DNA from: Paramacrobiotus richtersi
Taxonomy: Eukaryota; Tardigrada; Eutardigrada; Parachela; Macrobiotidae
DNA: 20,562 nt
Direction: 5' to 3'
Assembly: GCA_034698045.1 (NCBI GenBank)
Contig: JAQGAU010001217.1
Location: forward strand, 1-20,562
The translations under genes and the position numbers were made by a program. The notes below the pieces were generated by a model. The model was given only the letters and a program-made list of their open reading frames with translations. It was not told the origin of the DNA and searched no databases. Shown piece by piece: positions 11,601 to 18,918 of this stretch (positions are counted from its first letter, which is position 1; each line of letters starts with the position of its first letter).

Positions 11601-14600
11601 ATCGGTCGTTGATAAAAAAAGTGGAATGGGTAACGAAGTGGGTGAAAAGAAGCTTGGACGGCAGCGAACATACTGCGGATGATTTCGAGCCAGGTTCAGC
11701 ACTGTCTCTGGCACATGCTCTGGAGTCGTATGTGAGCACAGCTCACAAAGACCACCTGGATCGGATCTACCGTGATATTGGGTTGGCTGAAATCGGTACG
11801 ATTAGCAGCTTTAACAACTATCATTGTCAGACTCCAAAAGGATGCAATATGCAAGACAGGCACTGATTTTGTTGAATTGCAGCATTGGAACATGACGAGA
11901 TAATTGGTTACCTACCGATCGAAATCTTGGTAGAGATATTCGGGAATTTAGACGGGGTGTCACAGCACAGACTGCGCCGGTAATTTAAATTAACTGCTCA
12001 GTGACTTATGCGTGGTTGCCGCGGTCATGTATTAAAAGGCTCTTAACTTCAAAATTGACTCTTTCAAATTCTAAAAGGTGTTTTACGCGATTATGTAGTA
12101 CTGCATTTGGCAGTTTCAGACCTTCAAGAGTACGAGTATCACTGTCAGTACGTTGCGCACTAAACTTTGCGCATTGTACATCAATAATAATTGTTAACAT
12201 TTCCGTAATTAGTTCGCTTTCCATAACGCTCGGTTAGTGCGCTGTAGTGCAGCATCGTGTTGAAGTGAAAGCCTGACAAAAATGGATTTGTACAGATAAA
12301 TAAATTTATCTTTGCAGGACATGCAGTGCTTGGGATGGTCAGCTGAGCGATCTTTCATTGCGCAAGTATGCTTTCTTGGACTTCGGGCTTTCACGGGACA
12401 TTTTCTCTGGTTTTGGTTCGGTCAAGGACCGCACCCTTTCGGCATTCCAATGGTGTTTGGGGAATCGCACCACTCATTTGACAATGAAAGTTACCTTCAC
12501 AAAAGACGAGTATAGAGGAGGACGAGAAGATTTTATGGAAGACTGGCTGCTGGGACCAGTCCTTAAGAAAGAATATTTCCAGAAGTCTGAACATCTACAG
12601 TGCATTGTTTTAAACGGTACGTGCCAACGAGTCTGATTGAAATCAGTTCAAAGGCTTCGCTTTCGATGTGCCTGTGTCCTGTACCGTGTGGATATTGAGC
12701 CGAACATACTGGCCGTTTTCGGGTTCCGACAATTCGCACAAGAAACGTTGGCGCCGGCCTGAAAGCTACCTAGACATTTGGTACCCACTTAATAAGTACC
12801 TGGATGTTTCTTACCATACGAAAGTCGTCTAAAACCATTGTGGCAATGATTTGGTGCATAATTTAGTTTGTCATTTGCGAGGTCGCGTGTTTCTTTGCGC
12901 TGTTTTTTCGCAGTGGCTTTCGTCGGCGTTATTCACTTCTCGGCTAATATCTCTATTCGCAGTATGGTCTTTTACTTAGTTCCTGCTGTTTTCCTTACTT
13001 GAGACGTTTAATTTATATTCATAATTTGTCTCAGTCTGCATTTTTGGTTATACTGTATCTCCTAGTTTATATTCATAGTTAATCTTCTTTTGGTTTATGT
13101 TATTGTTCAAATTTTCCTTGTTTTATATCTTTAGTTTTATACGCTGAATTCCTTAGCGTACGTTTTTTTGTCAAACTCTTTTTCTTAGTTTAGGTTCTCA
13201 GTTTGCTTAGTTTTTATCCAGAGTATTCTCTGAATTTCTTAGTTTATATTATTGGTGAAACCGTGATGGGAACTATAATCCGCGTCGGTGAAACTCGCGA
13301 AACGTTCTTCGTTCGCATGCTTAATGTTTTCTTTTACCATTTTCCCTACGTTTCTAGTTTTCATCCTGGTACCAAGTGTCTCTAGTACGATTCGATCTGG
13401 TACGAATTTTCGTTAGTACGACAGCTTGGTAGCAGTTGGGGCGGCACCAATTTCTTCTGGGAACTAACTGTCGAGGTGCGGAAGTTTTGACTGCATGCGT
13501 TAACTTGAAGGGAAACTCTGCGCATTGTCGTACGTACTCGTATTGGCGTAAACACAACACCCATCTGTGTGTTAGCGTTGCGCTACCCTACATGATTGTT
13601 CATGATAGCCAAAACATCGATAAACAATATCCAGAAATCAGTTTGTGCGCGCGACATCCGGTTGTTGCTCAAGAGCGGTGAAAATGTTTAGCGCATACCC
13701 TTCTCAAATAATTTAGCTTTCACTCTACTTCTTGAAACTTTTATCACAAATGCAAAGGTGTGTGATGACAGTACTGATCAACATTCAGTCCGGAAACATG
13801 TTTCTGAAATTTCAAAATGAACTTTAAAAAGTTTGCAATTTCAGAAATTCAGAAACATACCTCCGAGTCCGGGCTGATTGTTGCTCAGAAAGTTCATCAC
13901 ATATGTATATGTGCATCTGTGATAAAAGTTCGGCTCGGCCAACTTTACCTTTGCCGTTTACTTTGCCTTTGCCGTTTTCTTTGCCGTTTGCCACTTTGCC
14001 GTACACTTTGCCTTTGCCGTCACGCTTACCTTTGCCGTGTCACTATAACGTTTAGACAGTACGCCTTTGCCGTAATTTTGCAGGTTTACCGTAATTTTAA
14101 TTCACCATGCGAAAACGGATCATGGGCGACAGAGCCAGATCAGCAGTGCTGTCCGAATACCTTTTTGGATGTACAGGGTACTAAACCGAGTACCTTCTTC
14201 CAACTGTGCTCATGTGCACACTGTACGAGAAATTCCGAGTCGCACGATTGGTTCGGCTGTGGCGAGAAGCTGACAAAGTTTGGATACACGACCGTGGTAT
14301 TATTATGTTGATTTCCCCGACATTACATGATTCCATCAAAGTTTCCTAATGTATGCACGCTGGTGTACAGTTGATACCACGGTTTATCACATACGATGCA
14401 ACTGGGCACGGTGTGAGAATTTCATGCGGACTGCCCTACGGCGTTACCGGAACCTGACCTATCAGGCAAAAATTCTGATAGAGATTAACGTAAGTACCAG
14501 CCTGATTGCATCGAAGAGATCCGCTTCGGCTTCATGCCATTGCAGTGCAAAACAGTAAGTACTACAGCACAACATCACAACACTGTTGCACAAAGGCAGA

Positions 14601-16310
14601 TCTAGCTAGTTAGTTCAGAACTAAGAATAGCAAGAACTACCTCAGGGGACAGAGCTAACCAGAACTTCCAGATCTGACTGATGGGAATCATGTGACGTCC
14701 AGGAAAACAACATATACGATCCCTGTCGTGGTTCCAAACTGTGTCAGCTTCTTGCCACAGCCGAGCGAATCGTGCGACTCTGAAGTTCTCGTACAGTGGG
14801 TACAGGAGCACAGCTGGAAGAAGGTACTTCGTTTAGTAACCTGTGTACAGTACATCCAGAAAGGTCTTCGGTCAGCACTGCTAATCTGACTCTGTCGCTT
14901 ATCATCCGTTTGTAACCGGCAATTATGTCCGTTTTGGTATGGTGAATTAGAATTACGGCAAACTTGCCAAATTACGGCAAAGGCAAACTGTTTAAACGTT
15001 AAAGTGACACGGCAAAGGTAAACGCGACAGCAAAGGCAAAGTGTACGGCAAAGTGGCAAACGGCAAAAAAAACGGCAAAGGCAAAGTTGGCCGAGCCTAA
15101 AAGTTCCAAGACGTTTTGGTGAAACCCTGGGTTTTTTGAGAAAGAAATGTTTTTAAACTTTTCGCCGCTCTCGCGCAACGTTTGCAACAACCAGACGTTG
15201 CGCGCACAAACAGATTTCTGGACCTCGTACTGTTTAATGATGTTTGGCTCTGGTTATTATGAACAATAATGTATGCTAGCGCCAAGCAAACAGGTATGTA
15301 GACGGCTCGCCAGTACTTATGACAATACTCAGAACTCCCCCTTAATAATGTTAGCCTACTTATGTCCCCAGTACCACGGCAGACTGACCAGTATATTAAT
15401 ACCGATACTCTGATACTGACATATATTTTCCCCAAGAAAGCTGAATTTTTGAAATCTGGTTACATGTCATTTGTTTTGTATTATATACAGTGTAGTATAT
15501 ATACAGACTACAGTGTAGTATTGTATACAGTATTATAATAATATACTGCAAAGAAGTTATTAGCTCTGAAGGCTCCGAAATGGTCAGTACGTTCACCACC
15601 CATGGACCCGCGTTTTTATTGAAATAGGTTTCACGGCAAAAGTGGAGCTGAACATGCTGGCTGCTTCGTTGCCGGATAGCACGCAGAAACTAATTTTTCG
15701 AAATGTACGTTTACTCGCCCGAGTGGAAGGTACTGGACTATTCCGAAACACTGAGCTCGAAACGCATTTGGACATGCATGTAGTTAACAAGGACTGTCAG
15801 TGGCCATGGGGATTTTGCATTGGATTCGATGCGGTCCAGTTTGTTGGCGATATTATGGGTCCTTTAAGTGCTGCCCAGCGAGTGAAGTTTGTTGAAATGG
15901 TGTCATCCGAACAGTTCTCCCTTGTGCGTCAGCCCATAATGACGGAGATGTTAGGGTAAGCTGTTAGTTTCTCAGTTTACGTATATATATATTCTTTTAG
16001 AATTCTTTCACAAAATTCTTTCAGAATGCAAAGAAACGCCTCTGGCACTCAGTTCCCAGAAAGTTTTGGTGACGTGACGGTTCCTTATGTCGTGGGGCAA
16101 TACAAGCCGTGGATTCAGCAGCTGGCCTTTGCGTATTTGATTAGCTCTACGAACGAGCAGCTGCAATTAAGCGGGGGCTACGATTCACCGGAAATTGATG
16201 TGGTGGATTATTTTGGAGACGATGACGATCATGATGACTACGACCAGAAAGGACTCGACTTCTGGGACCTTCGTGAACCACGGCTTCGCATGCATTGGTG
16301 GGGATGCTGA
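8630..16310 (+). CDS. F-box protein B with helical N-terminal half and unrecognised C-terminal half
   Basis: Eleven exons join without a frame break: 8630-8744, 8782-8876, 9059-9136, 10947-11063, 11156-11260, 11558-11795, 11883-11979, 12318-12616, 14371-14493, 15628-15955 and 16025-16310 (626 aa). Residues about 30-245 are mostly charged and helical (for example RLWAEERFLEVTAKRNYAQM and LIKKVEWVTKWVKRSL), probably coiled-coil or helical bundle. Residues about 259-298 form an F-box (YLPIEILVEIFGNLDG, then HRLRRTCSAWDGQLSD), which predicts Skp1 binding and a role as an SCF ubiquitin-ligase substrate receptor. Residues about 300-600 alternate hydrophobic and polar segments that look like beta strands. 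I see no WD40, LRR or kelch repeats. The tail is acidic (YFGDDDDHDDYD) and ends MHWWGC. Intron 1 is only 37 bp. The first exon is the least certain part. The gene is related to the F-box gene at the left edge. The substrate is unknown. Confidence 0.85.
10297..10326. repeat. Three 10-bp tandem units TTTTGCGAAC
   Basis: TTTTGCGAAC, TTTTGCGATC and TTTTGCGAAC follow each other directly. It is a short tandem repeat in intron 3 of F-box B with no evident function. Confidence 0.85.
10455..10570. mobile_element. Candidate short interspersed element bounded by GTTACGTAA motifs
   Basis: About 115 bp of C-rich sequence (CACCCCCCACCCCATG and CACCCCACCCACCCATTC) lies between the palindrome GTTACGTAAC (10459-10468) and CGTTACGTAATT (about 10540). 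An inner pair, GTAACGAATC and GTAACGAATT, also occurs. Composition and structure differ sharply from the surrounding AT-rich intron, as for a small non-autonomous transposon. No target-site duplication was established. Confidence 0.35.
11980..12317 (+). other. F-box B intron 7
   Basis: A 338 bp phase-2 intron that interrupts the F-box between RLR and RTCSAW, at the same codon as the intron of F-box A. A 72-codon minus-strand open frame inside it (12006-12224) has no recognised motif. Confidence 0.8.
12960..13260. repeat. T-rich degenerate repeat around CTTAGTTTATATTCAT
   Basis: Variants of TTAGTTTATATT recur many times (for example CCTAGTTTATATTCATAG, TTTAGTTTTATA and CTTAGTTTATATTATT). It looks like a decayed tandem array in intron 8. 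Confidence 0.5.
13736..13930. mobile_element. Palindromic MITE-like element inserted in the left arm
   Basis: A segment of about 195 bp whose two ends are inverted copies: AACTTTTATCACAAATGCA at the left and, read on the other strand, AACTTTTATCACAGATGCA at the right. The pairing continues inward (TGATCAACATTCAGTCCGG against TGAGCAACAATCAGCCCGG, then ATGTTTCTGAA in both) to a short centre near 13825. It has no coding capacity. The corresponding point in the right arm lacks it, which supports insertion after the arms formed. A TA target duplication (TTTA-TCACA, TGTGA-TAAA) is possible but ambiguous. Confidence 0.72.
13947..14093. repeat. Degenerate TTTGCC(GT) array, left copy
   Basis: About fifteen irregularly spaced copies of TTTGCC or TTTACC, mostly followed by G, make up this part of the left arm. 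The matching array lies in the right arm on the other strand. Confidence 0.8.
14680..15357 (-). repeat. Right arm of the long inverted repeat flanking exon 9 of F-box B
   Basis: Inverted, diverged copy of 13498-14339 without the palindromic insertion. The inner edge (GATGGGAATCATGTGACGTC) pairs with the left arm's TACATGATTCCATC. Read on the minus strand, its inner part gives an open stretch YENFRVARFARLWQEAD that corresponds to YEKFRVARLVRLWREAD in the left arm. This may be fossil coding sequence, but both copies are bounded by a shared stop. Confidence 0.85.
14955..15087. repeat. Degenerate GGCAAA array, right copy
   Basis: The reverse-complement counterpart of the TTTGCC array in the left arm, with the same unit order and spacing over most of its length. 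Confidence 0.8.
15486..15521. repeat. Direct repeat TACAGTGTAGTAT, two copies
   Basis: Perfect 13-bp copies at 15486-15498 and 15509-15521 in AT-rich intron DNA with further TATACAG copies nearby. Confidence 0.8.
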
Positions 16311-17055
16311 ATTCCGTGACCTTTAAAATAACATCGTCCTTTCAGTTCAGCTTCTGACAGTGCTGTCTTAATAGTGAAACACAAATGTGCAGTAACCGTA
16401 TTTAATTTTGTTGTCCTGCTGTACAGATGCCTATAACGAGAACTCACCGAGAAGTTATCGACTTCGTTTGTTTTCGTTAGTTTCTTGTTGTGGAATCCTC
16501 ATGGATGGTTTTGTTTATTGCATATAGTTAATATAGTTAACATGCTTATAGTTAATGTACAGTGAAGTACGCCAACCCTTATGTCAGAAATTATCAGACA
16601 ATAATCATTTTGTTTTTCTTGTTATTTGTTTATGATACCGTAAATAATAACGCAGCGTCACCTGTAGTCTCTTTAAAAGAATCACCTCGCGCCCTGTTTC
16701 AGCATTCGAGCTTACGCTCCGACCACTTACTCTGTAGACGTTAACTTTACGTATTCATGCATACCGTGATATATAATTACCACTTTCGCTTTTAAAATGC
16801 AGAGCACGTGAATGTTACCGATACGCTGCGCATGAATGGTTCATTAGCCAGTAGAATGAATTGAGCAACGATACATGAACTTTTTATTGTTTAATGGCAG
16901 TTTATCTCGTTTACTGTTGCAAGGTATTGTTTACGACGTTACGTGGATCAAGGTCACCTTTCACACGAATTATTTATCTATACCATTTGCTGCGTTGTGG
17001 AATGTGGTTATGCATAAATGTAGGTATGGATTATTGCTAACATATGAAATAATGA
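16311..17055. other. Intergenic region between F-box B and the plus-strand Gly-rich gene
   Basis: It holds the 3' flank of F-box B, where I found no canonical AATAAA close to the stop, and the 5' flank of the next gene. TATAGTTAA recurs at about 16525-16556. An open frame from 16875 overlaps the next gene in a different frame and is not supported. A TATA-like TGATATATAATT lies near 16767-16778, too far from the start codon to assign. Confidence 0.5.
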
Positions 17056-18400
17056 ATGATGTTCACGTACATAAACGTTGTTGTTCAGTTTATCTGGTTT
17101 ATATACGAATTATGGACCGTCCACGCCCAAATCGACACCGTTTCCACAAAGAACGACCTTTACTTTCTGAAAAAACTCTTGGCATTCCGCATTTCCGGAT
17201 TACCCAATGCCACCGCATTCTCCGCAACCACTTTACCCCCGCTATTCACCGCTGCATTTCTCTCCTCCATCGCCACCGATGCACCTTCCCTCCAACCGCT
17301 CCACTCGGAATTTGAGAATTTCTTAGCCAGTAACGTTACACTGGACTGGAAGATCAAGAAGGCGTTCTTGAAAGCGGCACCCATGTTGAAAGGGTTTGGA
17401 AAAAGTGAGAACCTGTCGTCCGAAGAGGCGGCCACACGGCACCATGCGCTCATGGAGATGGCCATGGAGATCAAGCCGCTTGTTGAGCCGTTTGTGTCGG
17501 GGATTGGAGCGAATTTGAGCGAGAGGATTTCAAGTGTCGGACAGCAGTTCTTCCCGGAAACGAATCGAACAGGACGAGGTTAGACTCAGTCATGAAAATA
17601 AAATTTTCGACTTGGATTATTAATTTCGTTTATTCGCCAAATATGTTTGCGAGAACTTACATATATCTGGTATAACTATATGCCGACAAGATAACTAAAT
17701 TTTTATTAGATTCTAATCCTGGAAACAATTCTTGTGAATATTTTCAGGAGGAGGCGGATGGGGCTGGGGGGGATGGGGTGGCGGCGGTGGAGGCGGTGGT
17801 AGCTGCTGTTGCTGTAAGTTATTATGCTTCTTATTTGTACTGCAGTGTCTTTATGAGGCATTCATTTGTCCAGGCGGTTGGGGAGGTGGAGGCGGAGGCG
17901 GAGGGGTATGTCGTCGTTTGTCTTTATTTGTTACAGATGCATAACTTCAAAGTCTCTTTTCCAGGGTGGCTGGGGAGGCGGAGGCAATGACGCAGTAAGT
18001 GACATATCCCGTGACCTAATTCAAAAGGCCGATTTTCTAAACTTATGTACTGATTGGTAGCTCCTTTACTCCCTGTTGTCGAAAAACGGTAAGTTCCAAT
18101 AACTGTTGTTTCGTTGCTGAAATCGTCGCTGACCGATGTTGACCATTAGGTAATAGCGACCTATCCCAGCTCTTGCCGGTAAGTGGACTGATCTGATATT
18201 TTCCATTCTGCTATGCGCATTTACACTGTATTTCGATATTTGATCTTTTCTTTTAGCTGTTATTTGGACTTATCGCCTTGTTGATTATGAGTAAGTGTTG
18301 CAAAATTAAATGCTTTGTCGTTCTGCCTGCCTGTTTTAAGTCACTATGCAATCGATAACAAATATCAATGCAATGTTGTACCGCAGAGCTTCCAACGTAA
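17056..18400 (+). CDS. Secreted Gly/Trp/Cys-rich protein with hydrophobic C-terminal tail (paralogue 1)
   Basis: Unrecognised family. Eight exons join in frame: 17056-17578, 17748-17813, 17874-17905, 17965-17994, 18061-18088, 18150-18178, 18257-18290 and 18387-18400 (251 aa). The first 24 residues look like a signal peptide (core VVVQFIWFIYELW, likely cleavage after TVHA). Residues 25-175 are helical and amphipathic, with five N-glycosylation sequons at Asn 51, 93, 119, 153 and 170. The last sequon sits in NRTGRG. The small exons then encode a GGGGWGWGGWG stretch, GSCCC, more Gly with single Trp residues, GNDA, LLYSLLSKN, DLSQLLP and finally LLFGLIALLIM with KLPT. The tail suggests a GPI-attachment signal or a short membrane anchor. 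The exon phases and the tail are repeated in the convergent minus-strand paralogue, which strongly supports the model. Cuticle, adhesive or antimicrobial roles are guesses only. Confidence 0.85.
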
Positions 18401-18511
18401 TCAGGTACTGGACCGGAAAAACGGGCATACCTTTACAGGACGAGGGTGTGCAGAACCTGTCAATTCCGTTGTGTTTTGGTCTCTTATTGTTGCAAGCCAA
18501 AGTTTTATATG

Positions 18512-18517
18512 AATAAA
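18512..18517 (+). terminator. Poly(A) signal of Gly-rich paralogue 1
   Basis: AATAAA about 110 bases after the stop, followed by T/G-rich sequence (TGCTTGGTGACTTTG), a typical arrangement. Confidence 0.7.
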
Positions 18518-18761
18518 TGCTTGGTGACTTTGCTTAAACATTGGTGTAAAATGAGCTTTTACTGATATTGTTAAGGACGTGACAAACTGAACAATTCGTA
18601 TTCCAGAAACAAAATAAGGAAGAGCAAATTTAATTCCATTTCTTCGCCGAAGCTACGCATGTATTTGTAATACACGACACATTGCATTCGCCTTGGAAAA
18701 CAAATCATCGGGCGTGTTAAACTTTACTTTCCGAATCATCGCGTTTTTTGCTTCGAAGGAC

Positions 18762-18767
18762 TTTATT
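18762..18767 (-). terminator. Poly(A) signal of Gly-rich paralogue 2
   Basis: AATAAA on the minus strand (TTTATT on plus), about 150 bases past that gene's stop codon. Confidence 0.6.
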
Positions 18768-18918
18768 AGCTACGGATACATACATCCACCAAAGGGAACC
18801 AATCCAGCCAAATATAAAATTTTAGTAATCGAATACTGTTCAATTCCAGTTCTGCAGGTGTACGAACATTTAGTTATCGCGATCGATAGACAGTACACTC
18901 CTCCTCGTCGCCGATCGG

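Larger units (their letters stand above)
13498..14339 (+). repeat. Left arm of a long inverted repeat flanking exon 9 of F-box B
   Basis: The reverse complement of 14680-15357 aligns to this segment along its length. The inner part (13931-14339) is the most similar. GCCACTTTGCCGTACACTTT is identical in both arms, as are TAACGTTTA-type and GAGTCGCACGATT blocks. The outer part (about 13498-13730) is recognisable through GTTTGTGCGCGC, GGTTGTTGC and GAGCGG. The arms differ by scattered substitutions and small indels. This arm alone carries an extra palindromic insertion at 13736-13930. The loop between arms (14340-14679) contains exon 9. Confidence 0.85.
12617..14370 (+). other. F-box B intron 8
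   Basis: A 1.75 kb phase-1 intron. Its first part (12617-12960) has nothing recognisable. It is followed by a T-rich repeat patch, then the left arm of the long inverted repeat and a nested palindromic element, each listed separately. The intron ends 31 bases after the arm does. Confidence 0.8.
14494..15627 (+). other. F-box B intron 9
   Basis: A 1.13 kb phase-1 intron, donor gtacca and acceptor aatag. An alternative donor four bases upstream (gtaagt) would break the frame to exon 10. It contains the right arm of the inverted repeat, then AT-rich DNA with a short direct repeat near 15486-15521. Confidence 0.78.
18401..18918. other. Shared 3' intergenic region of the convergent Gly-rich pair
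   Basis: It contains both genes' 3' UTRs and poly(A) signals. A plus-strand open frame beginning near 18693 runs into the antisense of the neighbouring gene and is not supported. Confidence 0.65.

Noticed and set aside
12006..12224. 72-codon minus-strand open frame inside F-box B intron 7
   Set aside because: Plausible amino-acid composition but no recognised motif, no splice partners and no paralogue in the window.
13817..14311. Open frame of 164 codons with Cys-Arg repeats (LCRLLCLCR-like)
   Set aside because: It is a translation of the TTTGCC array and inverted-repeat arm within an intron of F-box B. The apparent Cys-rich protein arises from the simple repeat, and the mirrored frame at 14688-15059 minus has the same cause.
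16875..17315. 146-codon plus-strand open frame
   Set aside because: It overlaps exon 1 of the Gly-rich gene in another frame. The alternative frame has the signal peptide, the homology to the paralogue and splice continuity.
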